Notes: generated from the sequence alone by a model not told the origin. Counted from the stretch's first letter, positions 9,805 through 22,341 are shown. The stretch: DNA of 64,000 nucleotides from Stipa capillata (GCA_019208055.1 JAGXJF010003276.1:62001-126000), one strand, 5' to 3'. Translations and numbers: made by a program.

Positions 9805-11667
9805 ATGAAATCCCGGAGCTCTGCGAGGGCCGAGCCGAGGAGGTTTGGGAATGTGGCTCTCCTGGCCCTCATGCTCTGCTCTCTCGTCGCGCTCTCGCTC
9901 ATCAGGGCAAGGTTCTCCCTAAGCGGTAACTATTGCCTCTTCTTTCTCGTGCTATTTTTCTTTTCCTTTTCTGTTCCTGCCTTTGCAGAACCATAGCTAG
10001 TTTGAATGCTCTCCCTGCGTGCCCGCAGGTAGTACTGGAGGAGAGGCCATCAAAGCAGAGAATCCGACGATGGTGGTTAGCAAGGCGGCCGTCGAGGTGG
10101 AGGCTGGCGACAGCGCGGACGAGGCTGCTGCGGTAGCTGGTAAATTAACTTATCCCCCTTTGTACGGTTGTATCTGTGGATAAGATCATAAGATTAGTGG
10201 ACTGGAAGATGCTTTATGCAGCAGTGGATAGGTGTCTAGATCTGCTGAGCATTTCTCTAGCTGTTTGGATTCAACTTGAATGCAAACAAGGAGAGGAGAA
10301 ACAATGGAACCATCCAGGATTTTAATAGCTAGTGGCTCCCTACAGATTTGTGCAAAACAAAAATAAGAGATTGGGCACCTACTGGATTCGGCATCAGATC
10401 TGACCAGCTGAATTGAATTCGTCTTGTAGTGGAGGAAGACAAGGAGGAGGAGGTTCAGCCGAAGCCTGCCGACTCCTCCGACGCCCCTGCCTCCCGTGAC
10501 GCCAGCAAGCCGGTGTGCTACGAGACGAGCCGCCGCTCCGACACCTGCGAGGCAGCCGGCGACGTGCGCGTGGTGGGGAGCAGCCAGACCATCTACGTTG
10601 ACGCGCTGGAGCGGGAGTGGAAGACCAAACCGTACTGCCGGAAGCACGACGCCTTTGCGCTGTCCCACGTCAAGGAATGGTCCCTCAATCCACTGCCCTC
10701 CGGCGACGACGCTGCGCTGCAGTGCACGTCCAACAGCTCGGCCACCGCCTTCGTGCTCTCGACGGGCGGGTTCACGGGCAACCCCTTCCACGACTACACG
10801 GACGTGCTCATCCCGGCGTTCATCACGGCTCACCGCTTCGCCGGCGAGGTTCAGTTCTTGGTGAGCAACTACAAGTCGTGGTGGATGAACAAGTACATCC
10901 AGATTTTCCAGCAGATGAGCCGGTACGAGGTGGTTGACATCGACGCGGACAACGAGGTCCGGTGCTACCGGAGCGCGGTGGTCGGGCCGACGTTCCACAA
11001 GGAGCTCGGCGTGGACCCCTCCAAGACGCCATCGGGCATCTCGGTGGTGGACTTCCGCAAGATGCTCCGCAACGCGTTCGGGCTGGAGCGCGCGAGGGCC
11101 ACGCCGAGCGGCGACAGGTGGGACATCCGCCGCCGGCCCCGGCTGCTGATCATCTCCCGGCGCGCCTCCCGCGGGCGGGCGTTCATGAACGAGCGCGCGA
11201 TGGCGGACATGGCGGGTAGCCTGGGGTTCGACGTACGCATCGGCGACCCTGACACGAGCTCGGACACGTCCAAGTTCGCGCGGCTGGTGAACTCGTGCGA
11301 CGTGATGGTGGGCGTGCACGGGGCCGGGCTGACAAACATGGTGTTTCTGCCCGCCGGCGCCGTGCTAGTGCAGGTGGTGCCGTATGGGCGGCTGGAGTGG
11401 CTCGCCCGCAACACGTTCGCGGAGCCGTCGTCCGGCATGGAGATCCACTACCTGGAGTACGCCGTGCAGCTGGACGAGACGACGCTGAGCGAGCAGTACC
11501 CCAGCGACCACCTAGTGCTGAGGGACCCCATGGCCATCCACAAGCAGGGCTGGGACGCGCTCAAGACCACCTACCTCGACAAGCAGAACGTCCGGCCGCA
11601 CCTCGGTCGCCTCAAGAACACCTTCCTCCAGGCGCTCAAGATGCTCCCGCACGGCCGAGACGATTAG
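9805..11667 (+). CDS. GT61 glycosyltransferase 1 (xylan arabinosyl/xylosyl-transferase-like), 3 exons
   Basis: Exons 9805-9925, 10029-10139 and 10430-11667 give 1470 nt, 489 codons plus stop. Both introns (103 and 290 bp) are GT-AG and phase 1. Residues 1-15 are basic, 16-33 form one membrane anchor (VALLALMLCSLVALSLI), 41-95 are an acidic Golgi stem, and the last exon is the DUF563/GT61 catalytic domain. Family landmarks are PFHDYTDVLIP, PRLLIISRR, the conserved GVHGAGLTN (residues 372-380) and LVQVVPYG. No breaks are seen. GT61 members transfer arabinose or xylose to xylan side chains in the grass Golgi; which sugar this one uses cannot be told from sequence. Exon 3 is extremely GC-rich compared with its flanks and with GT61 gene 2. 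The ATG at 9805 is chosen because it precedes the anchor and keeps phase. Confidence 0.93.
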
Positions 11668-11860
11668 CTTAGCTTAGTTCATCATCATCATGGGAGCTTA
11701 AGTATTACGACAGCAGTAGATAGATAAGAGGATGGTACTCGATTTCTGGTTTGCTGCTTTTGTTATGGTCAAGTATGACTTTTTGGACGTTCTGGCCTTC
11801 CGTTTTGTTGCGACGCCAGAAATAGCTCTTCCGGACTAAATGTCACTTTTGTCTCAGCAA

Positions 11861-12587
11861 TAAGGGTGAAATCGGAGCGGATACGAACGGATAACGTTTA
11901 AACCATATCCTAAGCCATATTATTTTCCGATACGGAGTCGGAGCGGATAATGCCCGGATACAAATACAGAATCGGAATCTATCGGTCACAAATACGGAAC
12001 GAATATGGAGCGAATACAATTCGGTAGCGAATATTTTGTCGGATGTCACGACAAGCCGACAACATTAGAAATCATATATAACACCCATACATATATCCAT
12101 AAATTTCACAATTGTGCAAAGTTACAAATAATCTGAGATGATTAGAGCACACAAGCACAACTATACAGGTATAGATAATCAAAGTGCACACAAAGTTGGA
12201 GCGAGCACCATGCCGTTGCACCTTAATTCATTCATGCAGCAGTAGCTATTAGCCTCCTTATAACTCGTTATATAGATAATCAAAATGCACACAAAGTTCA
12301 CAAAAACATAACAAATTAACATCTATATCCGTATCTGGAAACCATTATCCGTATCCGTATCTGGAAACCATTATCCGAATCCGTATCCGGAAACCATTAT
12401 CCGAAAATTTTCGGATAATTTCGGATATGGACGGATAATACCTAAACCATATCCGTATCCGAATCCGGAAACCATTATCCGAATCTGTATCCGTATTCGA
12501 AAATTATCCGAATCTCTAACCGAAAACCGTCCGATGTAGTCCGGTCGGTCGGTCGGTCGGGAAATATCCGTACCAATTTCACCCTTA
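11861..12587. mobile_element. Non-autonomous hAT element (727 bp) with 8-bp target duplication
   Basis: Begins TAAGGGTGAAATCGG and ends CCAATTTCACCCTTA, inverted over about 12 bases. It is flanked by identical CTCAGCAA at 11853-11860 and 12588-12595. An 8-bp duplication with an (A)GGGTGAAA terminus is typical of the hAT superfamily. The interior has many CGGATA / TATCCG subterminal motifs on both strands and no transposase. It lies 193 bp after the GT61 gene 1 stop, probably inside or just beyond its 3' UTR. Confidence 0.93.
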
Positions 12588-12595
12588 CTCAGCAA

Positions 12596-13599
12596 CAACG
12601 TCTTCTGATGACACGTGTCACCTATCATATTATAAATCCACAACAGACCTTATCACACATCCGGACCGTGATAGTTTGTGGGCTACAACCATGGTAGTTG
12701 TGGGCTACGCACGCTCAGCTGTTATAGACAACCTATCACGTAGTTGGGTCGTGATAGGTACCCATTGTGCCCGGTCTACGCGATAGGTTGGTCAGTAATC
12801 AGATGCGGCTGACACCGTGCTGAAGGGAAGGTTCAAACCGGCTTTGGTCTTTTTGCCAGGTCCGTGATGCACTTGTCCAGGTCTGATCGGTCGGTCCATG
12901 ATTCCATGGTTAATAGCCATCACACCACACTAATTGATCCAAACCCTTCTAAATCTGTATGGGATTCTTTTCATTTTCTTCTTCTAGTAATGTCATGTCT
13001 CATGTTACAAGAACAAATGGTATGGTCTAAAGTAGTACATAGCTCATTAAACAATTAAAGTCGGTGATGTAACGAGCTTTTTGTCATGTAACTATTATGG
13101 TCTGATTGCGTGATAGGTCGTCTGTCGTGGTCGAGCGTAAGTGTCTCATAGTCTCACGGTTCAATGCATGATAAGCATGGAGAGATGAAATTGATATTTA
13201 GTTTGAAAAAAAAGGGTATTTCTACCGCTGCAACGAGACGAGGAGCTGAAAACGGCCAAAAATTCGTTCAGTAAAAGCAAGCAGCGTAGTACTAGAGCTA
13301 CCAGTATAGTGTACAAATGGATGCAGAAGACGAGTGTCTATGACCTTTTCTCTGTTGTTTTCCTAATCCCTGAGATGCGGTGCTCTCTGATCCATGTTGG
13401 TAAGCAATGCTCATGTTTAATCTGCTAGTACATGACCATTGACCAACTTCGATCCTTTAGACGTTCTTTCACGTCCTCTCGGCCCTTTGACTTTTTGTCT
13501 TTGACAAAAGCTTTATCTATTACATTACATCTGTTAGTAAAGAAATAATTTCTTAAAAATGTGCAAGTTGAACTTCGATATTTTGACTTGTATTATATA
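12596..13599. other. Non-coding, with scattered GTGATAGGT motifs
   Basis: No gene is seen. Between about 12618 and 13120 the motif GTGATAGGT or its complement occurs repeatedly (for example CCTATCACG at 12732-12740 paired with CGTGATAGG at 12750-12758, a perfect 9-bp stem). This may be the relic of a small transposon with subterminal repeats; no TIR or target duplication could be fixed. Confidence 0.45.
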
Positions 13600-13862
13600 C
13601 TCACTCTATTTCACAATATTTATCTTTAACTTTGATATATTCCGTTTTAAAATATCTGTCCATCAAAGATATCAAGAATATAATTATTGTGTTGTTTTCA
13701 TTCTACTCCTCTGTAATAATACTTTGACAATAATTAGATGGTTGTTGTATGTTATTTAATAATAGTCTATATGGTTATTTCTCATTTACTTTTTCATAGA
13801 TTTAGCGCTTCGTTAGTTTGTGTGCATGGTGACCGAGGACATATAAAATGAAACAGAGAGAG
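13600..13862. mobile_element. Stowaway (Tc1/mariner) MITE, 263 bp
   Basis: Begins CTCACTCTATTTCAC and ends ATGAAACAGAGAGAG, inverted and close to the Stowaway consensus CTCCCTCCGTTTCA. It is flanked by TA on both sides (13598-13599 and 13863-13864). The interior is AT-rich and non-coding. Confidence 0.85.
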
Positions 13863-14451
13863 TACTACTTTGGTGAATGAAAAATTGCATTTGTTAGATT
13901 TATCACAGCAATATATTTATATTATCATAAAGTTATAATAGTTTATTAACATATTTATATATAAGGTAAAAGTTGAAAGACGTAGGCTCATGTTCAAGAT
14001 GTTACCTATTTACAAACGCTAAGAGTAATAAAGAAAGTAAAAAAAAAGTCGTATTTACAAGTCCATAGTGGCCAACTCCTAGAGGTCGGAAATCACAAAA
14101 TAAATTCGTGTCGACGGCGATTTGCGTAGATGTTTTGCCCCGACGATGCATCACGCCGCCCTTGCCGCCTCCTTAATTTTGAAAACACAAGGGAAGAAGG
14201 CATGGAAGACTTGTTCCGAGAAACTCGCTCGTTACGCTCGTCCCAGATCTCATAGAAATAGAAATGAGGATGCAGACTGACCTACAAGCTTTTCTTGGAA
14301 TTACCCCGTCGCAGCGATTGTCATCCATCGTAGGCTAGGGCATGAGAGCCAGGTTGCAGCGGCCACCAAATACGCCAGACTATAGATAGCCAAAGAGGAC
14401 ATATGCTGTGTTTTGAGGTTAAAGGGCAGCGGGCACTAAGAACATCTCCAA
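13863..14451. other. Intergenic, nothing recognised
   Basis: AT-rich at first, then moderate GC. No ORF, repeat or RNA gene was recognised. Confidence 0.4.
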
Positions 14452-16528
14452 TAGTTCATCTCAGCCATTTCTTAGAAGCTTTCACATTAGTTTTTGTATG
14501 TAGAGAAGAGGATAGAAGGAGAGAATATGAAGCCATTTCTTAAACAAGAAATGACCTTGTTACTAATATTTATGAGTTAGAAACAAACACTTTTATTTTT
14601 GGATGCTATAGTTGTTTCTTAAAGTAGAATCCACTAAAAATCTATTGCTGAGCTTGGGTGTCTTAGTTATAAGATGAAGAAATGACTTGTTGAAATTACT
14701 GTAGGATCTCAGGGTGCCGAACTAGAGGGGGGTGAATAGGAGCCTCTTAAAAAAAAACTTAAGCAGATTTGGGTTTTCTGCGACTAATAGGTCAGTCCTA
14801 GTGGAGACAGACCAATGGCCGTAATACAGGTAGCTAATACATGTAGTAACAACAACTGTAATACAGGCAAGCAACACAGGCAGGCAGAACAGATAATAAG
14901 AGAAACATCGTAGCTGCAAAATAGGTAATTGACATGGGTAGATGCAGAATAAACAAATACAGAGGTAAGCTAAGTGCTCAGCTGTGACACAGATGGGTAA
15001 ACAGATAGACAATAATTGTGACACAGCTAGCTACCACATGCAGATCAAATCCTAGCACAGGTGAACAAAACAGTAGGAAAGCAAGACAATCACATAGTGC
15101 AGGAAAGTAAACGGAGACAAGAGATTTTTCACCGAAGTTCCCACTCTTGCAGAATGGTACGTCTCCGTTGGGGAAGCTTCTCTGCAGAGCAAGCCAGTAT
15201 AGAACCGTGCTCTTTCCCCCGGTACCTGTCGCAGGCGCCCTTTCACCCGTGGGTAGTCCTTCTGCTCAGCAGCAGGAAGACTCCGACTGCCTTCACAAAC
15301 TCCTGGGTCAGCTCACACGAGTTTGAGTGATCCCAGCGACTCCTACACCTGTCTAGGAGCAGACGCTCCAAGAGTAACAAGATCTTCTCTCTGATCTCTT
15401 GGAGGAACCAATGCCTTGAAGCCTCAAGCTCAACTCACTCTTTCCCCCACAGTCAAGCCCTCTCCCACTCAGACGCTCTCTCTAGCTCACGGAGATGAGG
15501 TTTTGCTTGCTAGAACGTTGGAGTGTAAGTTCGGCAAAGGTTGAGGCAACTGCCTCCCCAGGCCCTCTATTTATAGAGGCTCCTAGAATCTGACCGTTAC
15601 CGATGTGCCATGTCAGATGCGTCGTCCCACCTGTACCAACTGCCTCTGGTACATATGAACCATTGGCAACGGTAACGTGCCAGATTGCCGAGACCCTAGC
15701 TGTAGCACAGACGCTTACACAGCTGGAGACCCCCCTGTACTACAGAGACCAGCTAGTCCCTTAGTACAGACTCTTGGGTGTGACTGCCTGTACTACAGCA
15801 AGTAATACAGACAGCCTTTGGCTTTGGGACACCAATGCAACGATGCAACTAGTACAATCCCAGTCTTGCTGATGTATTAGTCCTATGACTTCAATACAAG
15901 CCAAACAGGACTGTTGCTATAGAGCAACTGAACTCAAGGTGTCTGTGCCACTGTCCAACACTCGAGAGTTTAGACATTAGCTCCTTCAATCAACCTTTGA
16001 TCGATCCCTCCTTGATAGTACAGGTTTCCTTATGACTCAAGAAACTAGCAACTACTAGTCTTTAGGCCTACAGGCTGCAGTCACGGTCCTTGAATGCATC
16101 CAACCCACCTTCACTTGATGTACAAGTCCCTCGGTACCAGAAGTTTCTTCGCACCTGTATCATAGCTAGGCCAACCGGCTGCAATCATGGTCCTGGGACG
16201 CACCCACGCCAACCTTCACCTTCCTGCATGTCCCTCTGCAGGAACGGCTTCTTCGCACCGGTATTACAGCCAACTAGCATAGACACTTTTTGATCTCCAG
16301 ACTACTCCCTTACTCTTTTTAGGGGCCACTGATCTTGGCTGAAGCCTTCTCTAGAAACCTAACTTCCTGTTCACACTCAATGAAACTGTTAGATTTCCAG
16401 TTGAGTTGCCATTAACCATCAAAACCATACCTTGGGGCCTAGATGCACTTTCACTTGTTTCCTGATGTGAAGTTGTATTCTCCCTCCTCTTAGTTATAAG
16501 ATAAGAAATAGCTTTTGGAGATGTTCCA
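14452..16528. mobile_element. Tourist/PIF-like MITE split by a solo LTR
   Basis: The left end is GAACATCTCCAATAG and the right end (complement) GAACATCTCCAAAAG. ATTTCTTA motifs lie just inside each end. Removing 14691-16458 (LTR plus one target copy) leaves about 309 bp of MITE. Flanking TAA (left) and CAA (right) could be a mutated TAA target site of the PIF/Harbinger type. Superfamily is moderately supported. Confidence 0.6.
14691..16453. mobile_element. Solo LTR (1763 bp) with 5-bp target duplication CTTGT
   Basis: Starts TGAAATTACTGTAGG and ends GGGGCCTAGATGCACTTTCA, a TG...CA LTR whose ends are an imperfect inverted repeat. CTTGT occurs at 14686-14690 and 16454-16458. It contains the AGAGGGGGGTGAATAGG block that is common in grass LTRs. 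No gag or pol lies inside or beside it, so it is a solo LTR left by LTR-LTR recombination. It sits inside the MITE at 14452-16528. Confidence 0.85.
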
Positions 16529-18861
16529 ATAGTGACCTGTTGACAGACCACAACCTGTTTTGGATCACGACACAAGTGAAGTATATGCACTTCGGCGCAG
16601 CCTAGGAGAGCCAAATGATTTTCTAAAATTTTGTACTCACAACACCAACGAACTAGGCCCGATAGGCAAACGCCGTGGGGTACTTGATATTCAGGGTGAC
16701 GAGCTAACTAATGTCGTCAAGAATGGTCGATTGAAAAGTAACAGAACTCATGCACGTCCGAAGATCGGCGAACTCCATAATGTGAGCACCGACAACCTAG
16801 TTGTTGAAGGAGCATAGGCCCAATAGCCGTATCTTCACGGCTCACACCCGGCTACTCTGCCATGGCCGATCCACCCCCCATGTCAGCCTTCCCTCCAAGC
16901 CTCCGCCGATCTCCTCCCGTCTCCCACTCCTGAACCCTAAATTCAGGGTCCTAATACAATGAGATCCCATGTCACCGCAGAGGAAAAAGAAGTAGAGGTG
17001 ACTGAAATTTGTGCTCTAGCAATTCCACTAGTTTTACGTGCATTTAAAGCTTTCTCAGCTGAAATATTGCATGGCTTGTTGTTCTTACTTTGGAAGTTAT
17101 CTTCTTGGTGACCTGCAACTATACATAACCAATTTTAGCTTTGCCTTGAGAAATAGTGTCTAATCCACAAGAAAACGTGATTGGTCTCACTTGAGCGAAA
17201 TCTGAAATCAAACTAAAACAAGTGGAAGATGAAGACAGAGAGGCACAACTACCTTCCTCAACTTAGTTGGTACCTTAAGGATGCAATAAATAATTAAAAT
17301 ATGTAATTACTTTACTTACTAAATACATCTTATTTTTAGCATAAATGAAAAACAAATAATAGCTATGTGTTCTAATGGCTAAAAGTGAGGCATGAGATAT
17401 ATATATGTTCATCAATAGGGATTCTCACAGAAGATAATAGGATTCTAGATAAATATAAAAAGCGCATAGAATAAGTGTCTAACTAATGGAAAAACCTTTT
17501 CGTTAGAGAAAATACTATGCACACCTATTATTAATTCAAATTTGTGCAACTACTGTTTTGCATCAGTTATAGAATAATATATTAGGGTTCGTACCTTTTC
17601 CTAGTAGATTAGATATAGGATCACTAGTTGCATCGGTTTTCTCTTTTCGGTGAAATTTCTATCATTTATCAACCAAGAATTATCTCCTCTCCACCCTTAA
17701 CTAGCAACAGGAGACGACAAGACAAACAACAATTATTATTATCCCTTTGGGACGTAAGATAAATATTCATAATCAATCTGGACACATAACTTGACAGCGC
17801 CGAAGGTGGATAATCATCACAATAAAATAGAGGATGCTACATAGTTACTATTATACACCTTATAGCCTCCATGGATTAGCCACACGTCATGCAAATCAGT
17901 AAGTACAAATAAACGATTGATTCCACAATTGGAAGAATACCCAGATACAAACTAGTTGAAAGGTCTTGATGATATTAGATGGAGTACAACGATGTTCTAA
18001 TCTACGAAAGCTTGTTGTATTGGGCGATCTATGGGTGAAATTTGTGGTGGATGAATAGGCTAGGGCTTCTCCGATCTTCTCCCTGTTTCTCCTATCACGA
18101 CTCTCCTCTTTTGTCACAAAGACTTCTATATTTATCTCCAGAACTTTTTGGGATCCATCTAGACTTCAAGGGGAAGTATCACGGGAAATGGTGCCACCAC
18201 AGGACCCTTGTGGGCTCCACACGGCAGGCTGGCTACACAAGCAGGGTGGGATTGGCCCTGCCATGTGGGCAATAGAGAGTTCCTCTGCTGCCGCTCTTTC
18301 GTGTGCGGTATTCTTTTATCTTATGTTGATGATGAATGTTGGTTTCCTGATTTTTCTGGAAGTTTTTTGTGCACAAAAAATAAAGAGAGAGAAAATTGTC
18401 TTCTAACAGGGTATTAGAGAATAAGAATATTAATTAAAAAGTAAGAATATTATGAGAAAACAAAAATAACATGGCAGTTTTGGACGCATCACTTCTTCAC
18501 TAGTTTGCGTCAAAAGCCTCCTTCCTACCCGGCTTGTCGTGTCGTCCATCGTCGTCACGAGTTTGGTTTGGAGCTACTTCTTTACATGCTCTAGTGTATC
18601 AGTCAGATTGCAACACCTGTCCTCACCATCTCTGGATCTAAAAGTCCTACATCCCTTTTACGTACTTGGCAAGTTTCGTGTTCTGTTTTTCATTTTGCAG
18701 TTGACATCTATTGCTCCTGTATTAGTGTAATCAAACACCTTCGTCGCTGATTTCTTTAGTTTGTAATCCTATAAAATTAAGAGGATATGTTATCTTAATT
18801 CTATATTTTTTATAGTCCTATATTTTTCCTTTCTTGTTATTGCTTCAACCTCTGTTGTAAT
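16529..18861. other. 2.3 kb without recognised genes
   Basis: Small ORFs occur on both strands but none shows family motifs or codon structure. 18110-18310 is GC-richer and looks like an old LTR or transposon fragment, but it could not be assigned. Confidence 0.4.
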
Positions 18862-19049
18862 TTTTTTAGATAATATAAAGAAGAAACTCTCTTGGTCTCT
18901 GCACTGACGTGCACACAACCAATTATTACAAAGTTTGACAAAACAAACGTGGAACAAACAGGAATGCCCAAATACGGATTGCAACATGGAGAAAGAAAAA
19001 GTACAACTCAATAACTGCTAACATAAGCAGTCAACCGCTTAATTGACCG

Positions 19050-19571
19050 CTATCCATGGTGAGTAAAAAGCTCCCACGTGACAGTTTCTAGCCAACTGCA
19101 TTCAGCTAGCATATCCTCCTGGCTTGAGCCACACTGTACCGTAGCCCATGATCGCAGCCAAATGGTAACCATAAATAGAACCTGCAAAGGATTGTTAGAT
19201 TTCTTTTTGGCAAATACAATGTCATTGCGGCATAACCAAACGGACCAAATAATTGCCGCTGCGCCAACATGAATAAGAAGTATTAACTGAGCAATAACAT
19301 TGGAAAGCCAGTTTCCCATCATATGATAAACATCATAAGGTTTAGATATCTCAAAGGCTATTTCAACAACCTGCCAAACAAAACGAGCTAAGTCACAATT
19401 GAAAAATAAATAGAAAATACACTCGTCCTTCGTGCAAAAAGAGCACTTTGGACTACCCCTACATTGTCGCTTTAGAAGGTTATCTTTAGTTAAAATGACC
19501 CCTCTGCATAAATACCTAAAAACACTTTGATCTTGATAGGCAATCTCAAATGTCAGAGAACTGTATGTCAA
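19050..19571 (-). pseudogene. LINE C-terminal zf-RVT domain
   Basis: A 173-codon open frame reads RQCRGSPKCSFCTKDECIFY and then LFFNCDLARFVWQVVE, the C-x2-C ... H-x-C zinc-binding domain at the end of plant L1 ORF2, with the usual His replaced by Tyr (FYLFFNC). Downstream AIIWSVWLCRNDIVF is the usual W.IWLRRND motif. It is part of the LINE above. Confidence 0.85.
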
Positions 19572-20340
19572 AATCTTATATTAAAATTGGATAAAGCTAT
19601 ATACATGGATTTAATGAAAAAAACCCGATTAGAAGTAAGCTACAACATAATCCTGTCACCTGAGTTATGCAATACAATGGAGGATACCTGCATCATTAAA
19701 TTATTGAGGGACCTCGCAATGATGACCCAGTATCGTTCTCCTAAAGCTTAAATTAGGAGGGTACATATGTATGATCAGGGCAACTAACGGTATTTTATCC
19801 CTAAGAATGTTGAAAAGAGCAGGATACTGCTGGCATAACGGTTGATTGCCCAACCAGGTGTCATTCCCAAAACTGACAGACTCACCATCACTCACCTAAT
19901 AATAAATATAATGGGTGAAGTACCTTTTAATCTTCATTAACCCGGACCAAAAGGGAGAATCACCTTGCCGGCCCTCCACTTGGGAGAGAGAGTTTGTGCT
20001 ACTAGGTATTTGTTATGAATGAGCTCCTGTCAAAACCCCTCTTCGTTAATCAATTTAAAGAGCCACTTCCTTATAAGAAAATGTTGTGAATCACTAAATT
20101 GGGAATGCCTAGCCCACCTTGTCCCTTGAAGGACACACTATCTTCCACTTCGTTGATCTATACTTCTATTTATGATTATCATTTTGCCAAAAAAAAGCGA
20201 GAGCGAAAGTAATCTAGTCTTTTCAAGACTCCTTTTGGGACAGGAAAAAAAGACATTATATACATTGGAACTCTACTTAGCACCGCTTTAATAAGAGTAA
20301 CCCTACCCCCCAACTGACAAGTGGCGTCCTTTCCACATAC

Positions 20341-21280
20341 TTAAATTTTTTTCTCAAATCGGTCCTCAAACCCCCTTTCATTCTGTGCTTTTGAGCTTCC
20401 TATGATGAATAGGGATTCCAAGGTATGGCATAGGAAAAGTACCTTGCGTGCATCCAAAGATCTGTTTGTATTGATCTGCAAAACCTTGAACTTGCCCGAA
20501 ACAATAAATATGGATTTTGTGGTAATTAATCTTAAGCCTTGATAATAGCTCAAAGGTAGTGAGGGTCAATTTCATATTTTTGGCCTGCTTAACATCATGA
20601 GCCATAAAAAGAATGTTGCCATCCGCGTATTGAAGAACAGATAGCCCATCTTCAACTGGAGTAGGAATGAGCCCTTGAACGAGACCGTGTGATTTAGCAC
20701 AAGCAAGCATGATGGCTAATATATCAGCCACAATGTTTTTGGCCTGCTCAACATCCTTAGCCATAAAAAGAATGGTGCCATCCGCGTATTGAAGAACGGA
20801 TAGTCCATCTTCAACTAGAGTAGGAATGAGCCCCTGAACGAGACCGTGTGATTTAGCACGAGCAAGCATGATGGCTAATATATCAACCACAATGTTAAAC
20901 AATATAGACGAAAGAGGGTCACCTTACCGCAACCCTTTTCCGATTTGAAAATATGGTCCGACTTCATCATTTACTTTTATAGCTACACTACTACCTGCCA
21001 TGAAATTGTGGATCCAGTGACACCACAAAGGTGAAAAACCTTTCATATGTAATGTTTGTTGCAAGAAATTCCACTTAATTTTATCATACGCTTTTTCAAA
21101 GTTTATTTTAAAAATAACACAATCGAGCCTGTCTTTATGCAAAGAATGGACAATTTCATGGAGCATCACCACCCCTTCCAAAATACTGCGATCAGACATG
21201 AAAGCCAATTGGATTAGACGAATAATATTATGAGCTACCAACACAATTCTATTAGCGCCTACCTTGCTATATGTAACTTT
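20341..21280 (-). pseudogene. LINE reverse transcriptase fragment
   Basis: Minus-strand RT: an upstream palm/finger part at 21280-20924 (SKVGANRIVLVAHNIIRLIQ, then INFEKAYDKIKW) and a palm part at 20902-20378. The catalytic YADD motif reads YADG in both copies of an internal 53-codon duplication, so the second metal-binding Asp is lost. A stop after KGLR near 20925 separates the parts. Non-functional. Confidence 0.85.
20581..20898 (-). repeat. 159-bp in-frame tandem duplication of the RT active-site block
   Basis: TGGCCTGCT(T/C)AACATC starts at 20581 and at 20740, period 159 bp, exactly 53 codons. Each copy encodes DILAIMLA-AKSHGLVQGLIP and then LSVLQYADG. The frame is kept through both copies. 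Confidence 0.92.
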
Positions 21281-22341
21281 TTTTTATTCCTACGTACGTT
21301 TTTTCCGTTATTGTTATGTGCTTCCACCTCCGTCATGGAGGCCGATTGAAACGAGATTGGACCAGACTTTTATGTTGTTGGGTGCAACTATGTTCTACGT
21401 ACATCTTCCATGACTTATGCGTTTGGTTGCTCTGCATCAAGCCACTGATGGGTGCATGGCGGGCAGCACACCGGCTTTCTGCGCTGCTGCTTCTTCTGTT
21501 GACGATCAGAGCAGTGAAGGAACCCAAAATAATTTTTTTTCTTCATGGTTGTTTGTATCATTTGTGGGATATTGTACATTATTTTGCTCGTAATTAATGT
21601 CAGTTGACATCCATCTTTAAAAAAAAGGCAAATTTTTGTTCAGGAAACTAACGTTAACCATGGATCAGGTCAATAGCTGCATGGGCTGTGCATCTTACCG
21701 GCGTAACTAATGGTTGATCGGTCGTCCGGCTTCGCAGTTGTCCCGCACCGAGGGAGGAACCAGCGAGACGCTCTGCCCTGCCGGATTGCTGGACACGTGC
21801 ACACTGCGAAGGAAAAAGACACTACGATCGACGTGGCCGCACACCGCATCGGAAACCTTCCCAACACGCGAGTCAACATACTCAAAACAGTGTCCCCTTG
21901 CTAGCCACGGACTAGACGTAGAGGCTTGACTGCTAAGGCGTGTTTCGTTTCCTCTACTGATTTCTCAGCACCGGCTCAGACAGCCCCGCTGAGGATACGT
22001 CCGCGTGCACGAGCCGATCCTGTTTGATTGCCTATTATCAGTTCAGTCCGACTCTATTAGAGATGTATTTAGTTACCTGCATCAGATTTTGGTCATGTGC
22101 ATTTAGACTGTTGTGCTTATAGTATATCACATATGATGGAATTATCCACCACTAAGATCTAAGTCTAACCCATGCATCTTTGTCTTATAACATCATTGGT
22201 CTGCAGATCTAAACTTAAAACATACATCTTTACATTATTAATCATCTCAATTGAAGCCCTAATCATGCATGGGTGGAAGATTTGCATACAGGGTTTGTTT
22301 TGTGCTTACAACCATGGATCAAAGAGGGCGAAGAGGACCAC
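21281..22341. other. Intergenic, nothing recognised
   Basis: About 1 kb. Short ORFs on both strands lack family motifs. No repeat boundaries were fixed. Confidence 0.4.

Larger units (their letters stand above)
18862..21280 (-). mobile_element. L1-type LINE, 5'-truncated and degenerate
   Basis: On the minus strand, RT sequence (AFMSDRSILEGVVMLHE, FKINFEKAYDKIKWNFLQQ) begins near 21280. An active-site block follows (QYADGTILFM), then YLGIPIHHRKL, a GDGESVSFGNDTWLG-like region (19895-19701) and a zf-RVT domain (19571-19050). At 18862 the minus strand ends in TTATATTATCTAAAAAAA, a short A tail typical of plant LINEs. The endonuclease and the 5' half are missing. Frames are broken repeatedly. 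No target duplication was confirmed. Confidence 0.85.

Noticed and set aside
10186..11319. 377-codon open frame on the minus strand
   Set aside because: It is antisense to the GC-rich last exon of GT61 gene 1. Its composition (Arg/Val/His-rich) and lack of motifs mark it as a shadow frame; the plus-strand frame carries the GT61 motifs.
10965..11672. Other long frames over GT61 exon 3 (157 codons on -, 125 codons on +)
   Set aside because: Shadow frames of a high-GC exon; no family motif and inconsistent with the splice structure.
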